DNA from: Spongiibacter marinus
GTDB taxonomy: Bacteria; Pseudomonadota; Gammaproteobacteria; Pseudomonadales; Spongiibacteraceae
Direction: 5' to 3'
Assembly: GCF_016906995.1 (NCBI RefSeq)
Contig: NZ_JAFBBD010000001.1
Coordinates: forward strand, 372,001 to 436,000
Length of the DNA stretch: 64,000 bases
Below the pieces are notes generated by a model. It was given only the letters and a program-made list of their open reading frames with translations, ran no database searches and had not been told where the DNA came from. This document shows, piece after piece, positions 18,882-28,972 of this stretch; position 1 is the first letter of the stretch; every line of letters starts with the position of its first letter. A program made the translations under genes and the position numbers.

Positions 18882-19907
18882 TTAGGGGTTACGAACTTTG
18901 TCGCCAACCTTTAAGGTTTGCTCGGCTTTCAGGACCAGCGCATAGCTAACTTTATCGAACACGCGGAACACCATTAGGATTCCTGCGCGCACGCCTGGTG
19001 CCTGCAGGCGCTCGCCCGTCAGGGGATCGCGAACCATCACACCCGTGGTGTAAATCGCCATAACATCGCCGGCCTCGATCGCATTTCGCTCACCGAGGTT
19101 CAAGGTCACGACATCCATACTGCCAATTTGAGTTAAACCACCCTCGACAGCAATGATTGACCCGCGGGTGTCTTGGTCTGGGGCCTGGGGTTCAAAGCGC
19201 GCGGTGAGCTGGCGCGACTCCAGCGGTAAAAAGCGGTCGGCTCGGCGAATTTCTTGCGTGCTGCGATTCAGTGCCAGGGTGGAGATATCTCCCTCGGTAT
19301 GCAGTAGGTGGGCGGTGCCGATGTCGATCGCCTCAACCCCCAACAGCTCGCGGCTGCGCGGATCCACATACACTTTACCCCGACGGTAAATACCGAAATT
19401 TTTGGCATCCTCAAAATCGCCGCGACCCAAAATTTCATCGCCTGCACCCGCGACGATATTGCCGCGCTTGCCCGCCAGCACATAGGGCGCTGACTCAAGC
19501 TCACCCTCGTCGACAACGCGGCTGCGCGTTAAGAAGGGGGCAATCACGTCCAGGGGGATCGCGGGAATCGCATCGCTGACATCGGAAATCCGCATCTGCG
19601 GCGTCAATTTCACCACCGCGTCGCGCGGCTCGGGGTTGCGAACCAGTACCGGCTTGCCGTCCACCCACATCAACTTAAGCAGGTCGCCGGGGTAAATAAG
19701 ATGAGGGTTTTCAACCTGGGGGTTGTAGTACCAAAGCTCGGGCCACAACCAGGGGTCATCGAGGAACATCGCCGAGATATCCCACAGGGTATCCCCTCGT
19801 TTTACCACGTAGGTTTGAGGGTGACCGGCTTTCAGTGACAAAACATCACCCGCATGGGCAGCGCTCAGTAGCGCACAAAACAGCAAGCCCAGCACAGTTT
19901 TTCTCAT
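18882..19907 (-). CDS. LysM-domain exported protein
   Basis: 341 aa from the ATG at 19907, which follows AAGGA at good spacing; the frame reaches a TTG at 19922. A signal peptide (MRKTVLGLLFCALLSAAHAG) is followed by one LysM motif (about residues 31-80: YVVKRGDTLWDISAMFLDD) for peptidoglycan binding. The rest is a long domain without a recognised family, conserved next to dprA and divergent from def in pseudomonads. Probably a periplasmic cell-wall-associated protein; enzymatic activity is not evident. Confidence 0.9.
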   Translation of the reverse strand: MRKTVLGLLFCALLSAAHAGDVLSLKAGHPQTYVVKRGDTLWDISAMFLDDPWLWPELWYYNPQVENPHLIYPGDLLKLMWVDGKPVLVRNPEPRDAVVKLTPQMRISDVSDAIPAIPLDVIAPFLTRSRVVDEGELESAPYVLAGKRGNIVAGAGDEILGRGDFEDAKNFGIYRRGKVYVDPRSRELLGVEAIDIGTAHLLHTEGDISTLALNRSTQEIRRADRFLPLESRQLTARFEPQAPDQDTRGSIIAVEGGLTQIGSMDVVTLNLGERNAIEAGDVMAIYTTGVMVRDPLTGERLQAPGVRAGILMVFRVFDKVSYALVLKAEQTLKVGDKVRNP

Positions 19908-19989
19908 AACACTTTCCTTCAAGCGACCTCAGCAAGGGGGTAGCACCCCGGTCGTTCGCGACAATCAGGCATTTCCGCCGTTCTCACGG

Positions 19990-19995
19990 TATAAT
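19990..19995 (+). promoter_or_regulatory. Possible -10 element for def-fmt-rsmB
   Basis: Perfect TATAAT in the 237-bp divergent gap between the LysM gene and def, about 150 nt before the def start. No good -35 hexamer is seen 16-18 nt upstream. Confidence 0.35.
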
Positions 19996-20144
19996 AGTCG
20001 GCCGTCGCGGCGACTGCATATTGTTATCGTTGTAAAAAGCAGAAGGCGTTGCCACCCTATCCGATACACGGCTCTGCAATTGCGAATACTCTTTATAGTA
20101 GCAATAGTTGGGCAACATACACGACAACTTGGTCACAATCATTT

Positions 20145-20651
20145 ATGGCTGTACTAGAGATTCTCGAATTTCCCGATCCGCGCCTGCGCACCGTCGCCAA
20201 ACCCGTGGAAAACGTCGACGACCGCATTCGCAAGATTATCGACGATATGTTCGACACCATGTACGAGGCGCCGGGCATCGGTCTGGCTGCCAGCCAGGTG
20301 GACATACACGAGCAGATCGTCGTCATTGACGTGAGCGAAGACCGCAGCGAACCGCTGGTGTTCATCAACCCCGAAATTACCGTTCTCGATGAAGAAATCT
20401 TCCAGTACGACGAGGGCTGCCTGTCTGTACCCGGCTTCTATGAGACCGTCGAGCGCCCCCGCCACGTTCGCGTGAAGGCCCTGGATCGCAACGGCGACGT
20501 TTTCGAAATTGAGCCCGAGGGACTGCTGGCGGTATGTATTCAGCATGAGAACGACCACCTGTTGGGCAAGTTATTTGTCGACTACCTGTCGCCGCTTAAG
20601 CGCAACCGCATTCGCGGAAAACTGGAAAAACAACACAAACGCAAGGCATAG
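20145..20651 (+). CDS. def: Peptide deformylase
   Basis: 168 aa from the ATG at 20145. Removes the formyl group from the N-terminal methionine of nascent proteins. All three motifs are present: [15 protein letters not shown] (metal ligand C92) and HENDHLLG (ligands H134 and H138, catalytic E135). The open frame reaches 20049, but the extra 32 residues are unlike the family. First gene of def-fmt-rsmB, divergent from the LysM gene. Confidence 0.97.
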   Translation: MAVLEILEFPDPRLRTVAKPVENVDDRIRKIIDDMFDTMYEAPGIGLAASQVDIHEQIVVIDVSEDRSEPLVFINPEITVLDEEIFQYDEGCLSVPGFYETVERPRHVRVKALDRNGDVFEIEPEGLLAVCIQHENDHLLGKLFVDYLSPLKRNRIRGKLEKQHKRKA

Positions 20652-20660
20652 GAGACGGCA

Positions 20661-21614
20661 GTGGCCGCCACTTCACAAAAGCTGGTATTTGCCGGCACCC
20701 CGGAATTTGCAGCGCAACATTTGAAGGCACTGCTGGACGACGGCCACCACGACATCGTTGCGGTATACACCCAACCTGACCGCCCAGCGGGCCGCGGTAA
20801 AAAGCCCCGCCCCAGCCCCGTTAAACAACTTGCCGAGCAAGCCGGAATCAGCGTTTACCAGCCGCTCAACTTTAAAGACCAGGCCGACCGCGACGCACTG
20901 GCCGCCCTCGGCGCCGACCTAATGATAGTGGTCGCCTATGGCCTGATCCTACCGCAAGCGGTATTGGATATACCGCGACTGGGCTGCGTAAATGTTCACG
21001 CCTCCCTGCTGCCACGCTGGCGCGGTGCCGCCCCCATCCAGCGGGCCATTGAAGCTGGCGACAGCGAGACCGGCGTTACCATTATGCAAATGGCAGCTGG
21101 CTTGGATACCGGCGACATGCTGCGCAAAGTGCACTGCGAGATTGGCCCCCACGACACCAGCGCCAGCCTCCACAACCGCTTGGCTGAGATGGGTGGTCCG
21201 GCCCTGATAGACGCCATTAACCAGCTGGCCAGCGGCACCGCTCAGCCTGAAGTGCAGGATGACGCACTGAGTAATTACGCCGCCAAGATCGACAAGCAAG
21301 AGGGCGAGATCAACTGGCAGTGCAGTGCCGCTGATATAGATCGTCAGATTCGCGCATTTATTCCCTTTCCCGTTTGCTACACCAGCGTCGGTGAAGACCG
21401 TTTGCGTGTATGGCAGGCGGAGCCTACCCGTGGCGAGGGTTCGCCGGGGGAAATACTCAGCTGTGACAAGCATGGCATCGTCGTCGCCTGTGGCGAGGGC
21501 GCCCTGCGACTTCTCTCACTGCAACTGCCCAATGCGCGCCAAATGGCTGTCGCCGATGTGCTCAATGGTCACGCGGCACGCTTCTCGGTAGGCACCGTCT
21601 TGGGTGCGGCATGA
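20661..21614 (+). CDS. fmt: Methionyl-tRNA formyltransferase
   Basis: 317 aa from a GTG start preceded by AGGAGA. Formylates initiator Met-tRNA using 10-formyl-THF. N-terminal KLVFAGTPEFAAQHL and the catalytic-region HASLLPRWRGAAPIQRAI are typical, and the C-terminal OB-like tRNA-binding domain is complete. It lies 9 nt after def, with which it forms the formylation/deformylation pair, and overlaps rsmB by 4 nt (ATGA). Confidence 0.97.
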   Translation: MAATSQKLVFAGTPEFAAQHLKALLDDGHHDIVAVYTQPDRPAGRGKKPRPSPVKQLAEQAGISVYQPLNFKDQADRDALAALGADLMIVVAYGLILPQAVLDIPRLGCVNVHASLLPRWRGAAPIQRAIEAGDSETGVTIMQMAAGLDTGDMLRKVHCEIGPHDTSASLHNRLAEMGGPALIDAINQLASGTAQPEVQDDALSNYAAKIDKQEGEINWQCSAADIDRQIRAFIPFPVCYTSVGEDRLRVWQAEPTRGEGSPGEILSCDKHGIVVACGEGALRLLSLQLPNARQMAVADVLNGHAARFSVGTVLGAA

Positions 21615-22915
21615 GCTGCCCTCGCGTTGCCGCGGCGCGCTGCCTCGTCGCCGTCGTCGATGGCCAGTCACTGAGCCGCCAAATTCCCCTGCAGGAAAAG
21701 TCGCTGCCGGAAAAACAGCGACCACTTTATCGCGAGCTTTGCTACGGCACGCTGCGGCGCTACTGGCAGCTCGATGCCGCTCTGAAGCCCTGCTTTAGCA
21801 AGGGCTTAAAGCGCAAAGACAGCGATATACGAATGCTGATTTACATCGGCGCCTATCAGTTATTTTTTACTCGCATTCCCCCACACGCCGCCATCAGCAG
21901 CGCCGTGGAAGCCTGTAAAGCACTGAAAAAGAAATGGGCGGCCGGGCTGTGTAATGCCATTTTGCGCCGCTGCCAACGCGACGGCGAAGCACTGTTTAAA
22001 GACCTCCCCGCCGACGCGGCGAGCGCTCACCCCACCTGGTTGTATAACGCGATAACGCGCGCCTGGCCCGAGCAGGCCAACGCCGTGTTCGAGGCTAATA
22101 ACACCCACCCGCCAATGTGCCTGCGCGTCAACCAACAGCAACATAGCCGTGACGCCTATTTGGCGAAACTAAGCGCCGCTGATATTGACGCCACCACCTG
22201 CCAATACGCGCCTATGGGCCTGCGCCTCAGCAGCCCCTGTGGTGTGGAAGCCCTACCCGAATTTTTTGCAGGCGCGGTGTCGGTACAAGATGAGGCCGCC
22301 CAGCTGTGTACCCGCTTACTAGAGCTGCAACCGGGCCAACGGGTACTCGATGCCTGCGCCGCCCCCGGCGGTAAAAGCGGCGCCATTTTGGAAGCGGAAC
22401 CGGCGCTACAGGAACTGGTAGCCCTGGATATTGATGAGGGGCGCTTAGAGCGCGTGGCCGACAATCTGCAGCGCCTGGGCCTTCGCGCCCACTACCACGT
22501 GGCGGATGCCGCAGACCCCCAAGCCTGGTGGGATGGCCAAGCCTTCGATCGCATTTTGCTTGATGCCCCCTGCAGCGCCACCGGTGTGTTGCGCCGCAAC
22601 CCCGATATTCGCTTGCACCGTCGCGCCAGTGATATTCCCGAGTTGGTTAGCTTGCAGCGCCGCATTCTGGATGCCATGTGGCAGTGCCTGGCACCGGGTG
22701 GCATATTGGTTTACGCCACCTGCTCGGTACTGCCAGAAGAAAACGAGCAACAGATCGCGGACTTTTTGCAGCGCCACGACGACGCCCACAGTGCAGCATT
22801 GGATGTGGCGTGGGGCATAGATAGAAAAGTCGGTCGCCAGCTACTCCCTTCAAATGAGGGTGCCGATGGCTTCTTCTACGCTAAGCTAGTAAAAGCAGCG
22901 GCAACAGGGCATTAA
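21611..22915 (+). CDS. rsmB: 16S rRNA m5C967 methyltransferase RsmB (Sun)
   Basis: 434 aa. An N-terminal NusB-like RNA-binding domain (about 1-140) is followed by a SAM-dependent m5C methyltransferase domain. SAM motif DACAAPGGKSGAIL, the DAPCSATGVLRRNPDI motif with the first conserved Cys, and the nucleophile Cys in YATCSVLPEEN are all visible. It methylates C967 of 16S rRNA. Its ATG overlaps the fmt stop, so it is the third gene of the def-fmt operon. Confidence 0.96.
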   Translation: MSCPRVAAARCLVAVVDGQSLSRQIPLQEKSLPEKQRPLYRELCYGTLRRYWQLDAALKPCFSKGLKRKDSDIRMLIYIGAYQLFFTRIPPHAAISSAVEACKALKKKWAAGLCNAILRRCQRDGEALFKDLPADAASAHPTWLYNAITRAWPEQANAVFEANNTHPPMCLRVNQQQHSRDAYLAKLSAADIDATTCQYAPMGLRLSSPCGVEALPEFFAGAVSVQDEAAQLCTRLLELQPGQRVLDACAAPGGKSGAILEAEPALQELVALDIDEGRLERVADNLQRLGLRAHYHVADAADPQAWWDGQAFDRILLDAPCSATGVLRRNPDIRLHRRASDIPELVSLQRRILDAMWQCLAPGGILVYATCSVLPEENEQQIADFLQRHDDAHSAALDVAWGIDRKVGRQLLPSNEGADGFFYAKLVKAAATGH

Positions 22916-22981
22916 CCCTTGAGCCCGAGCGGCTAAACAACGCACAATTGGCGCATATTCTGCGGCGGCGACAAAACAGAC

Positions 22982-24355
22982 ATGAAAATCATTATTCTCG
23001 GTGCCGGCCAAGTCGGCGGCACACTGGCTGCCAACCTGGCCAGTGAGCACAACGATATTACCGTTGTCGACCAAGATCAGGATCGTTTGCGAGAGCTGCA
23101 AGACCGGCTGGATATCGGCACGGTGTGTGGCTCAGCCTCCCACCCGGACATACTCGACCGCGCCGGGGCCGAAGACGCGGATCTGCTGATCGCCGTGACC
23201 AGCAGCGACGAAATCAATATGGTCGCCTGCCAAGTTGCCGCAACGCTTTACCGCACACCGACGAAGATCTCGCGCATACGCTCTAGCTCCTATACCAGCC
23301 AGTCGAAATTGTTCGGCAGCGACGCCATTCCCATCGATGTTTTTATCAGCCCGGAAGAGCTGGTTTGCCGCTATATAAAACGTCTGCTGCAGTACCCCGG
23401 TGCCCTGCAGGTGCTGGACTTCGCCGACGGCAAGGTGCAATTGGTCGCCGTTAAGGCCTATTACGGCGGCCCGCTGGTTGGCAACGAGTTGGCGACAATC
23501 CGCGAGCACATGCCACAGATCGACACGCGTGTGGCGGCAATCTTCCGCCGCGGGAATGCCATCGTCCCCAGCGGTACAACCGTTGTTGAAGCCGGCGATG
23601 AAGTATTTTTTATCGCCGCCAAGAAGAACGTTATGCCGGTAATGAGCGAGCTGCGGCGGGTAGATACACGCTACAAGCGCCTAATTATTGCCGGCGGCGG
23701 CAATATTGGTGAGCGGCTGGCCAGCGCCGTAGAGAGTCGCTACAACGTTAAAATTATCGAGCGCAGCTACGATCGCTGTCGCACCCTGTCAGAGCAGTTG
23801 CGCAAGGCCATTGTGCTGCATGGCAGCGCCTCGGACCATGAATTACTGGCCCAGGAAAATATCGAAGAAACCGATGTTTTTCTCGCGCTGACCAATGACG
23901 ACGAGGCCAACATTATGTCGTCGCTGCTGGCCAAGCGCATGGGCGCGAAAAAAGTCGTCACACTGATCACCAACCCGGCCTATGTGGAGCTGGTGCAGGG
24001 CGGCGAGATCGATATTGCGATTTCCCCGCAGCAAATCACCATCGGCAGCCTGCTTACCCACGTTCGTCGCGGGGATATTTACAACGTTCACTCACTGCGG
24101 CGCGGCGCGGCGGAGGCGTTGGAAATTATTGCCCACGGTGACAGCCGCTCCTCCAAAGTAGTGGGCCGTCGGCTAGACGAAATAGACCTGCCCGAAGGCG
24201 TAACGATTGGCGCCATCGTTCGCGGCGACGAGGTGCTTATTGCCCACAGCCACCTGACGGTAGCCAGTGAAGACCACCTGATCCTGTTCCTGGTGGATAA
24301 AAGCAAAATTAAGGCGGTGGAAAAGCTATTCTCCGTCGGCTTCACCTTCTTCTAA
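22982..24355 (+). CDS. trkA: Trk potassium uptake regulator TrkA
   Basis: 457 aa with two RCK_N/RCK_C tandem units. NAD-binding motifs are visible at [14 protein letters not shown] (start) and [15 protein letters not shown] (middle). TrkA is the cytoplasmic nucleotide-binding gating subunit of the Trk K+ channel/transporter. It follows rsmB by 66 nt and precedes trkH by 12 nt, so a trkA-trkH operon is likely. Confidence 0.97.
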   Translation: MKIIILGAGQVGGTLAANLASEHNDITVVDQDQDRLRELQDRLDIGTVCGSASHPDILDRAGAEDADLLIAVTSSDEINMVACQVAATLYRTPTKISRIRSSSYTSQSKLFGSDAIPIDVFISPEELVCRYIKRLLQYPGALQVLDFADGKVQLVAVKAYYGGPLVGNELATIREHMPQIDTRVAAIFRRGNAIVPSGTTVVEAGDEVFFIAAKKNVMPVMSELRRVDTRYKRLIIAGGGNIGERLASAVESRYNVKIIERSYDRCRTLSEQLRKAIVLHGSASDHELLAQENIEETDVFLALTNDDEANIMSSLLAKRMGAKKVVTLITNPAYVELVQGGEIDIAISPQQITIGSLLTHVRRGDIYNVHSLRRGAAEALEIIAHGDSRSSKVVGRRLDEIDLPEGVTIGAIVRGDEVLIAHSHLTVASEDHLILFLVDKSKIKAVEKLFSVGFTFF

Positions 24356-24367
24356 ACGAGACCGCGC

Positions 24368-25816
24368 ATGCACCTGATCACGATAAGTCGCATTATCGGC
24401 ATGTTGCTCATGGTATTTAGCCTGACCATGGCGTTGCCCGCAGCGCTGGCGGCGATCTATCAAGACGGTGCACTGCACGCCTTCGGCTACGCCTTTGCAC
24501 TGACCTTTAGTGTCGGGCTGGTGCTGTGGCTGATCAGCCAGGGCAAGCAGCCCGACCTCGGTATTCGCGATGGTTTTTTGGTGGTGTCGCTATTCTGGAC
24601 GGTACTGGGCGTTTTCGGTTCGCTGCCGTTCTTCCTTGCCGACAATCCGGGCCTGTCCTTTAGCGCGGCGGTATTTGAGTCGATCTCCGGGTTAACCACC
24701 ACCGGGGCAACGGTAATCGTTGGGATCGATGAACTGCCGGTGTCGGTATTGTTTTATCGACAATTTCTCCAGTGGCTGGGGGGCATCGGTATTATCGTTA
24801 TCGCCGTGGCGATCCTGCCGATACTCGGCATCGGGGGCATGCAGCTCTACCGCGCAGAAACACCCGGGCCGGTGAAGGATAACAAGCTGACGCCACGTAT
24901 TACCGGCACCGCGAAAGTGCTGTTCCTGATGTATGTGGCGCTAACGGCAAGCTGCGGGCTGGCCTACTGGCTCGCGGGGATGACACCCTTTGATGCGATC
25001 TGCCACGCTTTCTCCACGGTGGCCATCGGCGGCTTTTCAACCCACGATGCCAGCATGGGCTTTTTCGACAGCCCGTTAATTTTGATGATTTGCAGCGTGT
25101 TCATGCTGTTGTCCGGCATGAGCTTTGCCATCCACTTCCACGCCTGGCGCGCGCGCAGCCCCCGCACCTATTTAATGGACTCCGAAACCAAGTTCTACCT
25201 TGGCGTAATGGCGACCGCCACGGTTTCTGTGTGCGGCTACCTATTACTGAGCGGCACCCAGGACTTGCCCGATAGTGTGGTGAACGGCATTTTCCACACC
25301 GTGTCTATTGCGACGACGACAGGGTTTGGCGCCGACGACTTCTCGGTGTGGCCCAGCTTCTTGCCAATCGGCCTGTTGATGCTGTCGTTTATTGGCGGCT
25401 GCGCCGGTTCAACTGGCGGTGGTATGAAGGCGGTCAGAATCATGCTGGTCGCCAAACAAGGGATTCGAGAGCTCAAGCAACTGATTCACCCCAGCGCCGT
25501 GATTCCATTGAAGATCGGTTCACAGCGCGTAGAGGCCAAGGTCGTCAGCGCCGTGTGGAGTTTTGTCGGCGTGTATTTGATCTCTTTTATGGGCATCACG
25601 CTGGCAATGATGGCCTGCGGCCTCGACTTCTTATCGGCGTTCTCGGCAACGGCCGCGTCGATCAATAATATGGGCCCTGGCCTCGGCGAAGTGGCCGCGA
25701 ATTACAGCACTGTTAGCAACACCGGCAAATGGATTCTCTGCTATGCCATGTTGCTGGGGCGGCTGGAAATATTCACGTTGCTGGTATTGTTGTTACCGGC
25801 TTTTTGGCGCCGCTAA
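24368..25816 (+). CDS. trkH: Trk potassium uptake membrane subunit TrkH
   Basis: 482 aa, full length. K+-translocating subunit with four membrane-pore-membrane repeats; selectivity-filter regions include SGLTTTGATV, FSTVAIGGFSTHDASMG and TATTTGFGADDF-type segments. It partners with TrkA encoded just upstream. Its stop overlaps the next gene's start (TAATG). Confidence 0.97.
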   Translation: MHLITISRIIGMLLMVFSLTMALPAALAAIYQDGALHAFGYAFALTFSVGLVLWLISQGKQPDLGIRDGFLVVSLFWTVLGVFGSLPFFLADNPGLSFSAAVFESISGLTTTGATVIVGIDELPVSVLFYRQFLQWLGGIGIIVIAVAILPILGIGGMQLYRAETPGPVKDNKLTPRITGTAKVLFLMYVALTASCGLAYWLAGMTPFDAICHAFSTVAIGGFSTHDASMGFFDSPLILMICSVFMLLSGMSFAIHFHAWRARSPRTYLMDSETKFYLGVMATATVSVCGYLLLSGTQDLPDSVVNGIFHTVSIATTTGFGADDFSVWPSFLPIGLLMLSFIGGCAGSTGGGMKAVRIMLVAKQGIRELKQLIHPSAVIPLKIGSQRVEAKVVSAVWSFVGVYLISFMGITLAMMACGLDFLSAFSATAASINNMGPGLGEVAANYSTVSNTGKWILCYAMLLGRLEIFTLLVLLLPAFWRR

Positions 25817-26391
25817 TGTCCCGGCAAAAATGGCAACAACGCTATGCTGACGCCAGGCTGCCTCAACCGCCGTGTTGGCTGCTCAATACCTACAGCCACT
25901 GGCTGCCCGACAGAGGCTACGGCCTGGATGTCGCCTGCGGCCTGGGTGGCAATGCGATGGCACTCGCCAGGGCTGGGCTGACGGTCGACGCCCTCGACTA
26001 CGCAGACAACGCCGTAGACAAGCTCAACGACTATGCACGCCGTGAGCAGCTGTCGATTAGCGCCAAATGGGGAGACCTGGAATCGCAGGGCCTCAACGCT
26101 GAGCGGCGCTACGATGTTATTGTGGTGAGTTACTATTTGCACCGGCCGCTATTGGCTCAATTGGCTGACGCTCTCGCTCCCGGCGGACTATTGTTCTACC
26201 AAACCTTTAATTCGCGCCGCCCGGCGCTCCGCGGCCCAAGCAACCCGGATTTTTTGCTCGGCGAGGGCGAACTGAGCCGCGCCTACGCCAGCCTCGAAAC
26301 ACTGCTTCACCGCGAAGACCTCGACTTGCGAGGCCCCGACCACGCGCTGCAGACCGGCTATATCGGCCGCAAACCCGCCACTATTCGCTAA
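25816..26391 (+). CDS. Class I SAM-dependent methyltransferase (TehB-like)
   Basis: 191 aa from the ATG at 25816, which overlaps the trkH stop (TAATG); the frame opens earlier inside trkH but that part is not methyltransferase-like. SAM-binding motif I is GYGLDVACGLGGNAMALA and a motif-II acidic loop follows (DALDYADNAV); DVIVVSYYLHRPLL is motif IV. The substrate is unknown: similarity to TehB is general. Its 3' end overlaps the convergent acylase gene by 11 nt. Confidence 0.85.
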   Translation: MSRQKWQQRYADARLPQPPCWLLNTYSHWLPDRGYGLDVACGLGGNAMALARAGLTVDALDYADNAVDKLNDYARREQLSISAKWGDLESQGLNAERRYDVIVVSYYLHRPLLAQLADALAPGGLLFYQTFNSRRPALRGPSNPDFLLGEGELSRAYASLETLLHREDLDLRGPDHALQTGYIGRKPATIR

Positions 26392-28813
26392 GGCGCAATA
26401 CCTCAACGGTCTTTTCGGCGATCTCGGCCTCCGTCCACGGGAATTTAATCCAGTTTTTGGCCGAGTAAGCTTCCGTCATATTTTGGTAGTAAGGCGACGC
26501 CGGATCAGTGGATTGCGAATAGGTGATAAAGCCTTCGGCCCTGGGGGTGCCCTCGGCGTCCCAGGTCACGGTCTGCACATAGCTGTTGCCATAGGTGACG
26601 TCATACGCACCATCTTGCAAGTCCCCTTCACTGCCGGCAATGGTAAATGAACCGGCAAAGCTCTCACCGCCAAAGATGGGAATTTCCTGCTCGTGAACGC
26701 CTGATCGCTGTATATCCCGAATGGCGGCAGTCTCGCTCACCCCCGCACTTTGCAGCGCCTGCACAGCATCGGCAAAGGCCCGGGCAATATCCGGGTTGAG
26801 CACATTGAGGCCCCGAGGGGTATTCACCGGATCGTCGGCCGAGAAGGGCGTGGTCCAGCGCAGCGCAGCGGGAATCGAACTGGCGTTAACACCGCGCCAG
26901 AACTCTCGCCAAATATGACCGCCGACCGAATCGAGATTATTTTTACCATCCCAGGCCGACAGCACCGAACAGGCCTGGCTGATATCAACGGGTCCGCTGC
27001 TGCCGAGCAAGGTCGGCAACTGGCAGTAGCTATCCAACACCGCCTGCCGACCCAGCTCCGCCGAATACACAGCACTATCGAGCGCCACGGTTTGCAGCAA
27101 GTCTGGTGTAAAGCGGTTGCCCGGCAGCGCGTCACTGCCATCTAAACGACGCTGAACCTGCAGCATGCACAGTCGCGTGCGCAGCGTTCGCTCGGCACCC
27201 TCATCGCCAATGATGGCAGCAAAGCCGGTCAGTGGCTGCGCCGGGTTGCTCAGCCAGTAACTGTCGTTGCAATTGTGAACCCAGTCATTGCGCTCCAGCG
27301 ACGGCAGATTAGCGGGCCCGAAAATACCCGGCGCGGGCGCATCCGGGTCAGTATCCCATTCACAGGCTGCCCGCGACCCATCGAGTATGGGCAAACCCGG
27401 CAGCAGTGCCCCCAGCGCCGTTTGCAGCGGCTGGGCACCACAGCTCTGCACCTTGCTGTCGGGCACATTGGGCACCACCGTAATATCGCCATAGTAGGCG
27501 GGCTTGCCCGGCCCCGTCGCCGTTGTATTCACCCATGGCACACCCAGCACACTGCCGTGTAAATCGACAAATTCCTCGTAACTTTGCGCGCGATTCCAGC
27601 GGAAGAACTGGTTGATTAGGCGGTTGTTCTCAGCATTGGCATCGCGCAGGGTATAAGCCTTAGCAGGTGACCATTCCAACACCGGCACGCCGGAAACGGC
27701 CAGCTCAAGCATGGGACCGAAGTGCGAGCGGTACAAGGTTCGCGTTTCACTTCCCAAGGTACCGTCACCCTCGAGAATAGGGACGGTTATTTCGCTGGCT
27801 TCCATATCGCGAAGCTCCCCCTCATAGAAGTACTGAGTGGGATCAGCGGGATTCAGGGTAAGCTCGTAAAAAGTAAAGCGGTATGCGGTAGACACCGTGT
27901 GGCTCCAGGCAACATGTTGGTTGAAGCCAATTAACGCTGCCGGAACACCGTACAGCGACGCCCCCATAATCTCGGCATCGGGCAGTTGCATATGCGCCAG
28001 ATACAAGCGCTCAGTGCCCTCCCAGGGAAAGTGAGGATTCACTAACAGCATGGATTCATCGGTGCTGGCCTCAGCGCCCAAGGCATACATATTGCTGGCA
28101 AAAGGCTGCTCACCTGCCAGCGGCATCTCAGAGGGGTCCAGTGCAGAGATTGCAGGAATGCTGACCGGTAGTGGCAGGTTATCCGGGGAGGGTGGCGCGG
28201 CATTGGCCACCTCGCTCACAAATACCGACGACGACGCCAAAATAGACAAGCGGAAATAGCGGCGGTAGAGGTCATCAACGGTGATTTCCGTCAGCCACGC
28301 GGCATCGCGACAGGCGAGGTGGCGGCCACTGTGTTCGCCCGACTTCAGCTCCCGCAAGTAGCGATTGTAACCGGCAACAAAGCCGCGGGTTGCCTCGACG
28401 ACCTCTGGATCGCTGTTTGCTTTGATCGGCGCAATCGCGTCATCAGTCGCCACCGCCCGCCAAAAGAAGTCCGAGTCGACATTCGACGCCGTCGAACCGT
28501 TAGGAATAATGGTATAGCTGCCGTCGCGACCGAGGTATTGGGCGCGCTCACCGCGAATGGTCATCAAGTCCTCGGCCAGCACGCAAATATTGTCCTGCGC
28601 ATGCACATAGCCGTAGCCATAACCCATGCTGGCGTAATTGTCGGCCTTAATGTGGGGAATGCCGTGCTCGCTGCGCCTCACTTCAACATCGTACTGCTTC
28701 GCCTCGCCCTGGCCACCCCCGGAGCTACTGCCGCTACTTCCGCCGCCGCAGGCAGTGAGCAGAACCACGGCGCTCAGTACAGCGCCTTTCATAATTTGAT
28801 GGGAGTGAATCAT
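26381..28813 (-). CDS. Penicillin/acyl-homoserine-lactone acylase family lipoprotein (PvdQ-like)
   Basis: 810 aa Ntn-hydrolase precursor. The N-terminus is a lipoprotein signal with lipobox LTAC at C22, then a Gly/Ser-rich linker. An alpha chain, a spacer, and a beta chain expected to begin at S240 (FASNMYALG), the autocatalytic nucleophile, follow. LLVNPHFPWEGTERLYLAHM, IGFNQHVAWSHTVSTA and NDWVHNCNDSYWLSNP parallel the PvdQ/aculeacin-acylase branch, whose members cleave long N-acyl chains from homoserine lactones, siderophore precursors or lipopeptides. Lipid anchoring is unusual for this branch. ATG has GAGG 6 nt upstream. No luxI/luxR or siderophore genes are seen nearby, so the substrate is open. 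Confidence 0.9.
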   Translation of the reverse strand: MIHSHQIMKGAVLSAVVLLTACGGGSSGSSSGGGQGEAKQYDVEVRRSEHGIPHIKADNYASMGYGYGYVHAQDNICVLAEDLMTIRGERAQYLGRDGSYTIIPNGSTASNVDSDFFWRAVATDDAIAPIKANSDPEVVEATRGFVAGYNRYLRELKSGEHSGRHLACRDAAWLTEITVDDLYRRYFRLSILASSSVFVSEVANAAPPSPDNLPLPVSIPAISALDPSEMPLAGEQPFASNMYALGAEASTDESMLLVNPHFPWEGTERLYLAHMQLPDAEIMGASLYGVPAALIGFNQHVAWSHTVSTAYRFTFYELTLNPADPTQYFYEGELRDMEASEITVPILEGDGTLGSETRTLYRSHFGPMLELAVSGVPVLEWSPAKAYTLRDANAENNRLINQFFRWNRAQSYEEFVDLHGSVLGVPWVNTTATGPGKPAYYGDITVVPNVPDSKVQSCGAQPLQTALGALLPGLPILDGSRAACEWDTDPDAPAPGIFGPANLPSLERNDWVHNCNDSYWLSNPAQPLTGFAAIIGDEGAERTLRTRLCMLQVQRRLDGSDALPGNRFTPDLLQTVALDSAVYSAELGRQAVLDSYCQLPTLLGSSGPVDISQACSVLSAWDGKNNLDSVGGHIWREFWRGVNASSIPAALRWTTPFSADDPVNTPRGLNVLNPDIARAFADAVQALQSAGVSETAAIRDIQRSGVHEQEIPIFGGESFAGSFTIAGSEGDLQDGAYDVTYGNSYVQTVTWDAEGTPRAEGFITYSQSTDPASPYYQNMTEAYSAKNWIKFPWTEAEIAEKTVEVLRLSE

Positions 28814-28972
28814 CCTTAGCCTCGTTTACAGCAGATTTATCGTTATTGGGCGACACTAATACCCTATTATCAATAAATGCGCCATTGCAAGGAAGGACAG
28901 TCAGCAACAATGCTGGCGAAAATGGCCCTTGCCTGCCATCATAGCGCCGTAATCTGACATAAAAGATGGACT

